NCBI GenBank assembly: GCA_022702545.1
Contig: JAHRBC010000001.1
Span: 5,890,001-5,954,000 of the forward strand
Source of the DNA: Phycomyces nitens
Lineage: Eukaryota > Mucoromycota > Mucoromycetes > Mucorales > Phycomycetaceae
Direction of reading: 5' to 3'
Length of the DNA stretch: 64,000 nt
Shown piece after piece: positions 50,044 through 62,764 of the stretch; the stretch's first letter is position 1, and every line of letters starts with the position of its first letter. Position numbers and translations under genes: made by a program. The notes below the pieces were generated by a model. That model was given only the letters and a program-made list of their open reading frames with translations. It searched no databases and was not told the origin of the DNA.

Positions 50044-53000
50044 ATGGCTGCCAACCCCAAAGAGGAGACACAAGCACCCCCTGCTGTCGTTGAAGACGCT
50101 TCCGCCGCCGCTGCTGCTGCTGCCAAGAAGGCCAAGAACGAGGCCAAGAACGAGGAAAAGAGACTTGCCAAGCTTGCCAAGTTCCAGGCTAAACAGGCCA
50201 AGGTACATACCAAACACAACACTGATAGTGAAACCACTATTGGGTTGGAAGGCTAGTCTAAATATCATGCAAACAAAACACTCAAGCTATTCACTTAGTT
50301 GGACGAGCAAAAGAAGGTCGCTGCTGCCGATACCGAAGTGAGCGAGAAGAAGAAGAAGAAGGCTGCCAAGGCTGCTCCTGCTCCTGCCTTTGTCAACACT
50401 ACCCCCAAGGGAGAGAAGAAGGGTAAGTGATGAGGGACAAAAAGGCTATTTTGTCTTGGAAAGCAATGGCTAATTCGTGATTTGTCGCGGTATAGATATG
50501 TCTACTCCTATCGCCAACGCCTACGATCCCAATGCCGTAGAGTCTGCATGGTATGAGTGGTGGCTCAAGGAAGGCTTCTTTGAGCCTGAGCTTACCAAGG
50601 ATGGAAAGATCAAGCCTGAGGGTCTGTTTGTCGTTCCTGCTCCTCCTCCCAATGTCACCGGCTCCCTTCACATTGGACACGCCCTTACTGTGGCCATTCA
50701 GGATACTTTGATCCGTTGGAACCGCATGTTGGGCAAGACCGTTTTGTTCAACCCTGGAACAGATCACGCCGGTATCTCTTGCCAATCTGTAGTTGAGAAG
50801 AAGCTCTGGAAGGATCACAAGAAGACCCGTCACGACTTGGGACGCGAGGCCTTTATTGATGAAGTCTGGAAGTGGAAGGAGAAATTTGGTAACAGAATTT
50901 ACGAGCAGTTCTATCGTCTTGGTGCTTCGTATGACTGGGGCCGTGTTGCTTTCACTATGGATCCTGTAAATATCCAATCCTTTAGATATCCAATCCTTTG
51001 CTCATTCATTATTACCAAACTCTGTTTTTATAGAAATTGTCTAATGCTGTACGCGAGAACTTTGTTCGTCTCCATCGCGATGGTACTATTTACCGTGCCA
51101 ACCGTCTTGTCAACTGGTGTGTGCACCTCAACACCGCTCTTTCCAACCTCGAGGTTGACAACAAGGAACTCCCTGGTCGCACTCTTATGAACGTAGCTGG
51201 ATATGACCCCAAGGAAAAGTTCGAATTCGGTGTCCTCAATGAGTTTGCTTACGAAGTTGAAGGATCAAACGAGCGCATCGTTGTTGCTACCACACGTATT
51301 GAGACCATGCTTGGTGATACCGCAATTGCTGTTCACCCCGCTGATTCTCGTTACACCCACTTGCACGGCAAGTTCGTAAAGCACCCCTTCATCAACCGTC
51401 GTATTCCCATTATTACTGACGATATTGCTGTCGATATGTCTTTCGGTACTGGTGCTGTCAAGATGACCCCTGCTCACGATTTCAACGATTACGAAGTCGG
51501 AAAGCGTCACAACCTTGAATTCATCAACTTGCTCAACGACGACGGTACCTATAACGAGAATGCTGGTCCCTATGCTGGCATGAAGCGTTTCCACGTCCGC
51601 ACAAAGATCATTGAGGATCTCAAGGCCAAGGGTCTGTTTGTCGGTGTTAAGGAGAACCCCATGGCTGTGCCTGTGTGCTCCAAGTCTGGCGATGTTATTG
51701 AGCCCTTGATGAAGCCCCAGTGGTGGGTTAACTGCAAGGCTATGGCTGCTGATGCCATGAAGGCCGTTACTGATGGCGAACTCAAGATCTCCCCCAAGGT
51801 CTCTGAGGCTGATTGGTTCCGTTGGTTGGGCAACATCCAGGACTGGTGTATCTCCCGTCAGTTGTGGTGGGGTCACCGTGCTCCTGTTTACTTTGTCAAC
51901 ATTGAAGGCGAAGAAAACGATGCCTCTGACAACCATTTCTGGGTTAGTGGTCAAGATGAGGCTGCTGCCAAGGTTGAGGCCGATAAGCGTTTCCCTGGAA
52001 AGAAGTTCTCGTTGGAGCAAGATCCTGATGTTCTTGACACCTGGTTCTCGTCTGCTCTCTGGCCCTTCTCTATCATGGGCTGGCCCGAAAACACAGACGA
52101 TATGCAAAAGTACTACCCTTCTTCGCTCCTTGAGACCGGCTGGGATATTCTTTTCTTCTGGGTTGCACGTATGGTCATGCTGGGTATCAAGCTTACCGGA
52201 AAGGTTCCCTTTAAGGAGGTCTTTTGCCACGCTATGATTCGTGATGCCCATGGTCGCAAGATGTCAAAGACTCTTGGTAACGTTATTGATCCTGTCGATG
52301 TTATTGAGGGTATCAGTCTTGATGGACTTTACCAAAAGTTGCTCGATGGTAACCTTGATCCCAAGGAAGTAGCCACAGCCAAGGCTGGACAGGTAATATT
52401 CTAATATTGGATGAACATTGAGAAAAAATATCTAACATTCTGTGTCATTTAGAAAGCTGATTTCCCCAAGGGTATCCCTGAGTGCGGTACTGATGCTCTC
52501 CGTTTCGCTCTTTGTGCCTATACCACTGGTGGTCGCGACATCAACCTCGATATTCTCCGTGTTGAGGGTTACCGCAAGTTCTGTAACAAGCTCTGGAATG
52601 CCACTCGTTTCGCATTGATGAAGCTCGGTGATGACTTTGTTCCCACTGCCGATACCACCTTGACCGGCCACGAGTCTCTTACTGACAAGTGGATCCTCCA
52701 CAAGCTCAACAACGCTGCCATTGAAACCAACAAGGCCTTGTCTGAGCGTAGTTTCAAGAATGCCACCGATGCTGTCTACCAGTTCTGGTTGTACGACTTG
52801 TGCGATGTCTACATTGAAGTCATTAAGCCCATCTGTGACGCTGACACAACTGGCAACCCTGCTGCTGCCAATGCCAAGTTGGCCGCTCAGAACACACTCT
52901 ATACCTGTCTTGAGGCTGGTTTGAAGCTTATGCACCCATTCACACCTTTTGTTACTGAGGAGCTTTACCAGCGTCTCACTCGTCGCCCTGGAGACAAGGT

Positions 53001-53322
53001 CAAGTCTATCACCAAGGCTTCTTACCCTGTCGAGAACAAGAGCTACTTCAACGAGGAGGCCGAGAAGAGCTTCGACAGCGTGTTTGAGGTCATCAAGGCT
53101 ATCCGTAGTCTGGCTGTCTCTCAGAACAAGAAGAAGGATGGCGAGGTATTCGTCCAGACCAAGGATGACAAGCTCGCCTCTTTGTTGGAGAAGGAGAACT
53201 TGGCTGTCCTGACCCTCTGCAAGGGCATCAAGGATGTCAAGATCCTCAAGGACTCCAAGGCACCCGAGGGCTGTGTTTCGGCCGATGTTCCTAACAAGGC
53301 CACTGTCTGGCTGCACATCTAA
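50044..53322 (+). CDS. VAS1: Valyl-tRNA synthetase
   Basis: Class I aminoacyl-tRNA synthetase that charges tRNA-Val. Six exons with introns 50203-50298, 50423-50495, 50966-51033 and 52393-52452 placed by frame (the first intron splits a Lys/Ala-rich N-terminal extension). Catalytic core: [13 protein letters not shown] (HIGH motif), [28 protein letters not shown], an editing domain ([36 protein letters not shown]), [34 protein letters not shown], and [14 protein letters not shown] (KMSKS motif). Then the anticodon-binding domain ([22 protein letters not shown]-like) to VWLHI. About 985 residues. MAANPKEE at 50044 has no presequence, so it gives the cytosolic form; an upstream mitochondrial start was not seen. 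Confidence 0.97.
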
Positions 53323-53767
53323 AAATGTCTATATTACAGGATCTTGAGTCCAACTTTGTGATTTTAATTTTTATTTCGTGAAATCATTTCTACTTCATGA
53401 GATTGTCATTTCAATAGTGATTTTTGCCCCATTTTATATATATATATTTAATGATAATACAAATAATATTATCATAAGTCAATCTGGCAATCCTTTTTAA
53501 ATGATATCCAGCATTGTCTTTCTAGTTTAAAGAGATATTTAATGTATAAAGTACAACTGAGATTCCTAAAGAATTTGGGGGAAATACTCTGGTAAAAATA
53601 GTGAATGTCTAGCAAAAAAAAAAAGGTATCATAATTTGAGCCCATTATTTTATTGTATTTATTTATTTATGTATTTGGTATCACAGTAATGTCAAACTCA
53701 CTGGCGTTCTTGACATTCTACTTGCAACATATCTTTTCGCTTCATATTTTACCCCAAAGAAATAGCC

Positions 53768-53890
53768 ATGGACAACAACACCATCTTTTGTTTGATTCTT
53801 CTACTGATGGCTTACATTCTGGGGAAACTTAATGCCTTGTTCAAAAAACGATCAAAGTTGACAAAAGATCTCCGTGCACAGTTGGATTAA
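53768..53890 (+). CDS. Candidate 40-residue single-pass membrane protein
   Basis: ATG-to-TAA frame downstream of VARS: MDNNTIFCLILLLMAYILGK, then a basic tail with KKRSKLTKDLRAQLD. A short polar N-terminus, one hydrophobic segment of about 17 residues and a charged tail look like a small tail-loaded membrane protein. It could also be chance in AT-rich DNA. No homologue recognised. Confidence 0.3.
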   Translation: MDNNTIFCLILLLMAYILGKLNALFKKRSKLTKDLRAQLD

Positions 53891-55089
53891 GAATGAAGAA
53901 AGACATTTCATAAATGTGGGTTCCATTTCGAGATGATCTACTCTAGACTGACATCTTATGCAAGGTAGAAAATTCGGCATGTCTCAAGGACAAGTCGTTT
54001 CTACTATAATTGCAATTGGTTTTTATTTTATTTTATTTCTTTACAACAACTTTTATTCTGTATCTCTTGAGAATATTTATAAAACAGAAGGAAAACAGTA
54101 ATTTATATCTTTGTATCTAATGATATGTATAATATGGCTCAAAGGTTAACCATTATGGAAAAGATTTTTATCCTTGTATATAGAGAGATGTGTATTATTC
54201 GTTGTTAGTATTTGGAATCATCCAACTATTTAATAATAAATTGGACACTATTGCACTATTTTATGTGTAATCTTGCCTAAAAGCTATAAATTATTTGAAG
54301 CAGCTTTTTGGTGGTAAGCCTATTTCCCCCATGTATTTTGCTAATACTGGGCTCCGAAATCTCGTTATTTTTTTTTTTAAGAATTAAAATCCTACTATGA
54401 TTTATTTGATATACCCGCCATTTAAACGTAGTTATCATGCAAATCATCATAGCCTCTATTATAAAGAAATCAGAATGTTTTAGATTCAAGATCCTAATAT
54501 TTATCAAATTTTACAATGCAGTAAAAATGCACTCTCTCTTACACCACAAATCCTTACCATTGAAAAATCCCAATGCATATTTTTTGTTAAACATTGTCGC
54601 ATTTTTGAACGATACTTGTGCCCATATAACCCATAAGCAACTTTATAAATATGTTTATACCATCAGCTCATCATGCATAGTATATTTCCATTATTATTAT
54701 TATTTACTATTTATTACAGAAAGACTTTCTATCAAAACTTATTTCGAGCAACAAGAAGCAAGTGCAAGTGCAAGTATATAATATATATTTTTACTCGACT
54801 GATTTTTCCATTCCAATTTGCATATTCACCTAATTCTTGCTCTTTTACTAGTATTTAAAATCATTTATTCTTTGTATAGTCTTTACCGCCAACTCTTGCA
54901 GCAACTTGTTGGAACTTTAAATTGTGTCTCTCGTTTGTCAAAATGTATAGAACTAAATATGAACTATTGAAATATTAATATCGCACTATTATATTTACTC
55001 GTTTTTAAATATTTAATGATCATTCACCAACTTTAGAATTTTAAATATATACAAAAATATTGTCTTCATATCGAATATCACAATCCATA
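53891..55089. other. AT-rich spacer
   Basis: No supported gene. Short frames at 54277-54858 lie on both strands and look like noise in AT-rich DNA. Confidence 0.45.
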
Positions 55090-57195
55090 CTAATTCCTCG
55101 GTAAATAATGTACAGAGTAGAACCTCTCTGTCCATCTTGCATTGCTGACTAGAGCTTGGCAAACCTTTGGTTTTTCTTCGGTCTCATGGTCCCTGAAATG
55201 TGAGATATATGTGTATACACTGGTTCCTATTATACTATCGACTCGGATCTCGGTAAGTCCAAAGTATAGACAACAAGTAACCGTGATCCTATCTCCGATT
55301 TTTGCGCCCAAGACTTGAGGGGAGCCTATATTGCATCTGGTCACCAAACGAACATTAGGGTCAGTAATATACTCGGGAGGATCGCCATTGCCATCAAATG
55401 CGAATAAATCTATAGGTTGATTTAATAAACTTGGGTACTTATAAACTATTCAAATACCTAAAATTGGTGAGCCTGGGTAGTAGTAGAAAAATTCTGACCT
55501 GAAACTTTGGTTTATTTCTATCGGTTGTCCTTTACAAACAATGGTACCAAAACAGTCGCTGCAAATTGGTTTGTTTTCTTCATTAAAGAGCAGTTTGCTC
55601 ATTGGATCTTTGGTTTTATCAAAAGCACGTTGTACACATAGTCCATATGCTCTTCGCGATATTCTATGTGTAATTGCCTTTGGATCCATTCCAAGTATGA
55701 CTGAACCTCTGGCGATAGCAAGCTCGCCACGCTGAGGGGCAGCAATAAGTCCAATGTCTTTGCTAAATACTTCTATGATGCGTTGATACAGATATAATGA
55801 TTGACCAAAACCACCGACCAAGAACATAGCATCGAGTTTACCACCAGTCTGATCAAGCTGTTCGCGGATCAAGTCAATCACTTGGTTGACCACTGGGTCA
55901 AAGACTTTCTTGCGAAGCTCGTCCAATTTGACACAAAGTGCTCCGTTTACTGCTCCAAAATCTTCCATCGTCTTTCCTTCCAACTTTACTTTTGCTGGCA
56001 CAATAAAATACTCATCATCTTCGTTTTCAAATCCAGGCTATCGTCGAATAATGAGTTTTTCGTGAAATATAATTATGAAAACGAGCTATTACCTTTGTAA
56101 ACGTGATAAACTGATTTACCATGAGATCAATTGTTGGTTTATTGATCTCGGCAAGATCCCCAAACCGTTTCTTGAAAATATCTCGGATATTATCATCCAG
56201 AAAGATAGATCCGCACGATCTTCCCTGGCCCGTTGTGATTTCTTTCAACTTCATGAGTTCTTTACTTTGAATGCTCTCAAACACGATCAAATCAACCGTT
56301 CCACCGCCTGCATCGCATATCAAAAATTGTTTGCCAGCAGTAATTTTAAATCGATCAGACATGCTTTTGCAATAAAGAGCAGCGGCCTCTGGCTCACTCG
56401 TGAGCATTAGTCGGTCAGGGTTATCATAACGAGCTATGATATCAGATCTAATACACGCTTCACGCATAACTGCTTTTGCATCATCATCCCACATTGCAGG
56501 AACTGTGATGCAGTATCTAAACTTGCTCTTATCATAAATTTTTCCAAATTTATGTTTGAAGCAATTATGAATATGAGTACTGAACTCGGAAAGGTAGTCA
56601 GAAATTACTATCAATAAATATTGTTAGATAAATTCTTTTTTTTTAAAAAAAACAAGGGGGTTACCATCTACTGGCTCCATTTTATGTGGTAGGCTTATAG
56701 GAGGTATATCTTTATCAAGAAGCAATTTAAACTTGTCTACCAGAATGTCTTTGTTGTCTATAGATTCTGCCTTTCGAATTGCATCGTATCCCCAGGCAAT
56801 TATCTTTTTGCTGTCACGGGCATAAAGAGACACAGTAGGGACTTTTACGTACGTTGACCCACCTGCTCTCGGCCTAGTATGGCAAGTCTTTGAATCAACA
56901 TGGCTCAAGTCAAATGTAATAATTACCATGTAGTGATATCAAATATTTCGTTTAATCCATCGTTAATATAGACGCAGGAACACCCAGAATACGTTGTTCC
57001 AAAGTCTTGAGGGCGTTATAAACTTTATTACAAGTATGGTTTTTAGCAATATTTAAAAATCTTACCAATTCCTACTATAAATGCATATGGTATTGTGTCG
57101 GTATCTTTAATTAATCTGTCCATTATACAGTTTGATTGATCAAAGGGAAAGCAGAGTATGCTCATATACAACTGTTTTGACTCTTTTATATCCAT
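55090..57195 (-). CDS. Hsp70-like ATPase of the HSPA12 type
   Basis: Actin/Hsp70 ATPase fold without a canonical substrate-binding domain. Read right to left: AFIVGI/DFGTTYSGCS (phosphate-1 loop, formed across an intron), VPTVSLYARDSKKIIAWGYD, YCITVPAMWDDDAKAVMREA, LMLTSEPEAAALYC, FLICDAGGGTVDLIVFES (phosphate-2), GGKLDAMFLVGGFGQSLYLY (adenosine motif), RGELAIARGSVILGMDP. A beta-rich C-terminus ends YSVHYLPRN. This matches fungal HSPA12A-like proteins, which are multicopy in Mucoromycota. Several short introns. The start is uncertain: MDIKESK at 57195 is in frame, but an upstream exon (ATG at 57479, MQARDKLL, followed by GTAAGG) is possible. Client and function unknown. Confidence 0.8.
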
Positions 57196-58075
57196 AGGCT
57201 TGTAATCTATTCGATTGTCGGCATATAGACTACGTCTTTATTCATGATGTCGGCATGTCCAATATTGATGTTTTTGACCTTTTTGTCTTTCTTTTTTGAA
57301 TAATTTTGCTTTTTCATGTTAAAATCATTGTATTCATCTGAATTCCGTCCGTCTTGGTAAACTTCATTTTTATTAAAAATTGGTTTAACTCGATATTTTG
57401 ATACAAAGTAAAAGGGTAGGGTATTGTATTGTATCAATGAAGTAACGAGCCTTACTAATAGTTTATCTCTAGCCTGCATTGATTATCTGCAAGAAAGAGA
57501 ATACCTTGCAGATATTATTTTCTGGGCTGCAAGAACTTGACTATTGTTCTCTTTATGACCTTTTATAATGTTCATTTATTTCAATATACAGGATTGTGCC
57601 AATTAAACAACAGTGAGCAAAGTTGTCTGTTCTTTATTTGTCCTGTTTCTTTCATATATGTATTTAGGTGTCTTGATAATATTTATAATTAATCTCATAG
57701 ATTAGACACTCACTTTATTATAGAATATTAGGAATATCTTGTATTAATTTATATGATTAATAAGATTTCCAAAATGGGCGTTTAAATGACCAAGCATTTT
57801 AAAGTTACACCAAAAGGATAGAAGCCATGGTTGTTCTGTAGATTAATACAGTGTTTTTTACTTGAGATTGAGACAACGTTGGAATATTTTTAGACAAATT
57901 AAAAAAAAAAGGAATTTATTCATTATAACCCTGAAGAATAATCGCTTCTATTCTTTGATGACAGTGTTATTAAGAAATATGATCATACAACCATCGAAAA
58001 TGGCGACCTTTAATGATTATTGATTTCGACCCAATTCCTAAACCTCAATCAACAACAATAGAGGTAACGGACAAT

Positions 58076-58230
58076 ATGGTTAAAGATTCTCGGCAAGTCC
58101 CTATTGCTTCTACTGACAAGTATAAGAAATATAGACAATATCAAATTGAAATGCTTATTCGAATAATCTAACAAGGGCTGTCAGTAACACAAGCAGCAGA
58201 GCAATCCGGTATACTTTCCAAGTATTTTAT
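58076..58230 (+). pseudogene. Transposase helix-turn-helix relic
   Basis: MVKDSRQVPIASTDKYKKYR, QYQIEMLIRII, stop TAA (58169-58171), then QGLSVTQAAEQSGI. The pattern (GLSVxQAAxQxGI) is the N-terminal HTH of IS630/Tc1-like transposases. The rest of a transposase is not found downstream. Confidence 0.5.
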
Positions 58231-58249
58231 TGTAATAGCTATAGCTTTT

Positions 58250-58850
58250 TTTGTAATGTATTTAGCACTCGTTTAATTCCAAATGGACACAATGATATTT
58301 TATTTGGAAATCTCCTTCGTACCGATGGTTTCTCTCTTGATTTCCTTTTTTACAAACGACTTTAAATTGGTTATGACTCTTCTTACCAAAGTCTCGAGTA
58401 TGGATCCGGGAAGAGAATCAGTATTTACTGCCGTACTCGGCTCCAATCCCCAAATACAAAGGTGCACTAGGAATGAATATTAACACATGACGGGTGCTAC
58501 AAACTTTGCAGTGCAATTGAAAAAAAGGAAGAAAAAAAAGAGTCTGGCATAGGATCGCTAGAGAGCAATCTGCCGTCAAGCAAGACGACGAGTATTACAA
58601 AGTTTGAAAAATACATCAAGAGTATTCTTATACACCTAGACGTGCTATTCAGATTTTACAATCAAAATACCACCAAAGATAGATTTAACCTCTATCAAGG
58701 TTCCCAAAGGGCCCCAGAACAACTAGTAAACATCTTGACGCATGGCACTGCAAAATACAACAGATTAAGACAGGACAGGAAGACCAAAAGTTTTCAAACC
58801 AAAGAAAAAGGATCAAGAAAACCGTTGAACTCGACATTGGTCCTCAACTA
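58250..58850 (+). pseudogene. Decayed Fanzor/TnpB-like gene fragment
   Basis: Pieces in different frames: IPNGHNDILFGNLLRTDGFS plus LDFLFYKRL; SMDPGRESVFTAVLGSNPQ; HMTGATNFAVQLKK; and YTP-region followed by FRFYNQNTTKDRFNLYQGSQ, RAPEQLVNILTHGTAKYNRL, and a KTKSFQTKEKGSRKPLN-like basic tail. The D-P-G-x-x-x-x-[FV]-T-A block is the pattern of the first RuvC motif in TnpB/Fanzor nucleases, and the order matches a repetitive Mucorales protein family I associate with them. Stops and frame changes make it inactive. The later RuvC motifs and zinc ribbon are absent. Family assignment is tentative. Confidence 0.42.
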
Positions 58851-59482
58851 GAACAGGCATTGTCATAACAAACACGGTTTCCTTTTTTTAAAAAAGGGAT
58901 TAAGATAATTACAGGTAAATACATCTAAACATCAATCTCTATTCTCAAATATAATTTCTTTTCATCTCATTTTCATTTTTACTTTGTCCAAAAAAGGTAA
59001 ATAAATTGTCTAGAAATTAATTTTATTCGTCCAGAAAAAAACCAACACCATCTCAATCTCAAGTAGAAACACTGTAAGCCTATTAAAGAATAAATGAATA
59101 TCTTATCGCTTAAAAGATTTGAAGAAGAAGAAGAAAAAGATATAACATTATAGGTAAAAATGGCCATGTGAATATCATCGTGCCTTGATTCTAGAACCAA
59201 GATGTGTTTGGCTCTGTATATACAATTGAGCGGATTTTACAGCAAAAGGACAATAATATATGTATAGAATTAATAATATGAATTATAATATGTTTCGCTT
59301 GTTTATAGAACCGGTGTCAGATTTCGTTGTAGTCATGGAGACCAATCGATTTAGAAACTATAGCAAATATTTCTCGCTCTTACCTCCTGTGAAAATTAGC
59401 AGATTGAGTCTCCTTCCTCGGTACTTACAAAGTGCCCAGCATATTTTCAGCTTCTTTTTTTTTTCTTGGTTGCCCTTTTTCT

Positions 59483-60800
59483 ATGTTCCGTTCAAGACAT
59501 CTTTATACCAAGCGTCGTCTATGGCTCATTGTTTTCCTTGCAGTATTTCTGGCATATCCACTCTATTTCTATTCATCTGCACTTGAACCGTATGTGAACA
59601 CCAGCATATTGTAGCATAGGAATTTATTTATTTTATTCAATTTTATTTTATTTTATTGTATCTTACACTGTAGCTTAAATATCCTTGGCCCTGGATTGCC
59701 ACCACCACCACGGAAGCCTGTCGTATTCATTGCAGCAAATATTTATAACAATGAAGAGATACTTGATCACTGGACAGTTCAGGTCAATCAGCTGATTAAA
59801 TGGCTCGGCCCATCTAATGTCTATGTCTCTATTTATGAGAATGGTAAGCATCCCCATACTTTAATCAATCTCATTACAAAATTTCTATAGGAAGTCATGA
59901 TCGCACAAAGGCAATGTTGAATAAATATGATCAGTACCTGAATCTTCTCCAGATCCCTCATCGAATCGTAACAAATCCAGCAGAAAAGGACAAGGATGCC
60001 AGACGTCTAGTTGCCCTGGCAGGCCTCCGGAACAATGTTCTTGAGCCTCTTGTCGATCAGGATCCCAAGCCAGACAAGATATTGTTTCTCAATGACATCA
60101 TCTTTCAGGCATCGGATGCGATTGCTTTGCTAGAGACAAATGGTGGAGATTATGATGCAATGTGTGCAATGGACTTTTTTGGAGAATTCTATGATACTTT
60201 TGCTACACGCGATGCAGATGAAGGCTGGGTTGGTTCGGGTAACTATCCTTATTTTTCTCATAAGCCCAGTAGAAAACTACTTTATGAGGAAAGCCCAATT
60301 CCTGTGTACAGTTGCTGGAATGGCATGATTGCACTCAACGCAAAGCCCTTTATCGAAGTATGTCTAGAAACCATTTATATTCTGGTTACTGACAATCTTT
60401 GATAGAACAAAATCTCTTTTCGGGCCATTATCCCTCAGGAACCATCGCCACCTGTGGAGGCATCCGAATGCTGTTTAGTACATACTGATCTTCGTTCACT
60501 AAACTACACACGCATCTATATCAACCCCCGCATCAAGGTATACTTGTGGTGGAAGCACAAAAGACAACATTTGCTAATAAATTCAATATTATTATTATTA
60601 TTCAGGTTGCCTACGATACTTTCCATTACTGGTACGCCCGTAGGATCATTCGACTTCTTCAGCCTTTCTATCGTGTCTTCAACACACCGATAAGCATTTT
60701 AGGGACAGAAGAACAGGAGGCCTGGAATATAGCTGTCAAGGACGCATATTCCCAGGGAGTTCGTCCTGAAGACTATCCATGTCTTTGGCCCAAGGACTAG
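59483..60800 (+). CDS. CMT1/CAP59-type mannosyltransferase (type II Golgi protein)
   Basis: Member of the Cryptococcus CAP59 / alpha-1,3-mannosyltransferase CMT1 family. Exon 1 (59483-59589) encodes MFRSRHLYTKRRLW followed by a signal anchor (LIVFLAVFLAYPLYFYSSAL), which implies a Golgi lumenal enzyme. Exons 59674-59843, 59892-60357, 60406-60537 and 60606-60800 give the catalytic domain: KPVVFIAANIYNNEEILDHW, NVYVSIYENGSHD-RT, ILFLNDIIFQASDAIALL, YDAMCAMDFFGEFYDTFATR, VYSCWNGMIALNAKPF, CLVHTDLRSLNYTRIYINPR, YARRIIRLLQPF. The F-x-N-D-[IV] motif is the family's nucleotide-sugar/metal site. Acceptor unknown; in Mucorales a cell-wall or extracellular heteropolysaccharide is likely. Confidence 0.88.
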
Positions 60801-61046
60801 CAACAGACTTTCATATACGTATATACAATAGTAGCGGTCATTCAATACATATTCAATAGATCACAGAGTTTCTTTGATGTTTGACAAACGCGTGCCATTC
60901 CAACCTCTACTAAATATACACATTTATACATATATAAACATCTTTATTTTCTGCCTTGGACAAACAATAAGCCTTATTTACCCCTTTCTTTCTTTCCTTT
61001 CTTTCTTTGTTCAGCAAAGTACCACGACTCTATATATATTATCACC

Positions 61047-62347
61047 ATGGTAAACAAAAGACAAAGCTACAGCAAACAAAAGTTACAAGAAGAGCTGGCT
61101 CGCTTGGGTAATGAGATTGAAGAACTTCGAATGGAGAGAGAAGAATCGAAAAAGAATGTGCTGCATTTCATGCAAGAAGCAGACACAGCCAGACAGGATC
61201 TTCAGCAGGCTCGAAAGCAGATTGTCATTCTCTCTAGTAAACAAACCCAAGATCCCTCTGTAGATCTACCATCCCAATCAATTGATGAATCACTACACAA
61301 ACAAAGCCAAGAAGAACAGATCGTCCAATTAGAGACGCTCCTGACCCGAGCCACAAATTCGCTTGTCGAACATGAAAAGACTGCCGAGCTTCATTCCAGG
61401 GACACTGAAAATATTGCTCAACTCACAGATCAAGTAAAACAACTAACAGATCAGCTAAAAGACTGTCAAAATACACTGAACCGCCTAAGTGACTCCCAAC
61501 TATTGATCCAAGAGGAACTTGATCAAGCAATAGACGAAAACAGAGTGCTTAGACAGACCCTCAAGGTCGAACATGAACGTGGTGAGAGATTGGAGAACCA
61601 TTGGAAGACATCCGAGAATGCATTAGAACAAGCAGAGATCAAAGTAGAACTATTAAATAAGGAGCTTGAGGGCCTAAGAAAGCAGACATGGGAGTCCAAA
61701 GTAGCCCAGCCCGATACATCTAAAATTGAGACCCTGGAAAGACTCCAAAAGACATTGCAACAGAAATATCAAGACAACCTAGAGAAATATTCAACACTTG
61801 AACAAAATCTAGAGAATGAAGTAAAATCACATGCTCATTTGAAAACCCAATATGAAGACAAATTAAAGCTCCTGGTAGGTTAATTTGTTTCTCCCTTGTA
61901 GATATGTGAATCTTACTCAAGATTATACATTGTTATAGACACTGCGTCAAGCAAGGGAAGATGAACATAACGAAATGCTGGACCAATCAAAGGTTCGCGA
62001 ACAGCATCTTCGAACAATTAACAAGGTAAATAATTGCAAATTAACCTCGCTTTATTATTGGGTTATTAACCTGGTATTTGTTTGCCTAGACATTACGCGA
62101 TGAAATACGCAAAATATCACGCAATCGCCGAGAGGTTGTTAATGTAGAATATCTGCGTAATGTTATATTGACATTCCTGGAAAAGAAACAAACGAGGGTA
62201 AGTAATAAGGTATCTGACGTACCATAACTGACACATTCCCAATGACCGTAGCATCAATTAGTTCCCGTCCTCTCAACCCTGCTCCAATGCTCCAATGTTG
62301 ACCAAGCGCATCTCTACAGCCTTGTTCGAAACAAGGCAGCATCATAA
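61047..62347 (+). CDS. Coiled-coil golgin with C-terminal GRIP/GRAB domain (Rud3-like)
   Basis: Exons 61047-61874, 61939-62025, 62090-62197 and 62252-62347. The first about 300 residues are an almost continuous coiled coil (heptads rich in L, Q, E, K). The C-terminus TLRDEIRKISRNRREVVNVE-YLRNVILTFLEK, then LVPVLSTLLQCSNVDQAHLY, is the GRIP-related Arf-binding (GRAB) domain of Rud3/GMAP-210. Such golgins tether vesicles at the cis-Golgi through Arf1. The split of the GRAB domain over three small exons agrees with GT-AG sites. A neighbour of a Golgi glycosyltransferase by chance or co-location. Confidence 0.85.
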
Positions 62348-62470
62348 CCCAATCATTTAAACACAACACGACCCCAGAAAATAATTATACACACATATAT
62401 ATACGTGTAATCGACTTTACAAAATTTACTTTACATCACTCTTTTATCTAATTCACCAAATCAACTTAAT

Positions 62471-62764
62471 ATGGATCCCTCAAAGACAAACGCCAAATGG
62501 AATAAGACTGCCGGCTCTGTAAAGGAGAACGTTGGCGATGCCATTGGAAACAAGCACATGCAAGGCGAAGGCATGACTCAGAACTCGAGTGGACATGTAG
62601 AGGAGATGGGTGCCAAGGCTCAAGGCTACGTCTCGGGTCTTATGGACCAGGCCAAGGGTGCTGTCAATGGCATGGTCGACAGCCTTACCGGAAACGATAC
62701 CAGCCGCGCTGGATCAAAGGCTCAGGAGCTTTCTGGTGAAGCTCAGAAGAAGTGGAACTCTTAA
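62471..62764 (+). CDS. CsbD-like small stress protein
   Basis: A 97-residue hydrophilic protein without Cys. Residues 5-45 match the CsbD pattern: KWNKTAGSVKENVGDAIGNK, then MQGEGM. The rest is a glycine/alanine-rich amphipathic repeat (AKAQGYVSGLMDQAKGAVNG, QELSGEAQKKWNS) like LEA-type helices. CsbD proteins are general-stress proteins of unknown biochemical role. Single exon; ATG at 62471. Codon use is C-rich, hinting at high expression. Confidence 0.75.
   Translation: MDPSKTNAKWNKTAGSVKENVGDAIGNKHMQGEGMTQNSSGHVEEMGAKAQGYVSGLMDQAKGAVNGMVDSLTGNDTSRAGSKAQELSGEAQKKWNS

Noticed and set aside
51265..52251. Long open frame antisense to valyl-tRNA synthetase
   Set aside because: Mirror frame of a conserved CDS; no motifs and no start context.
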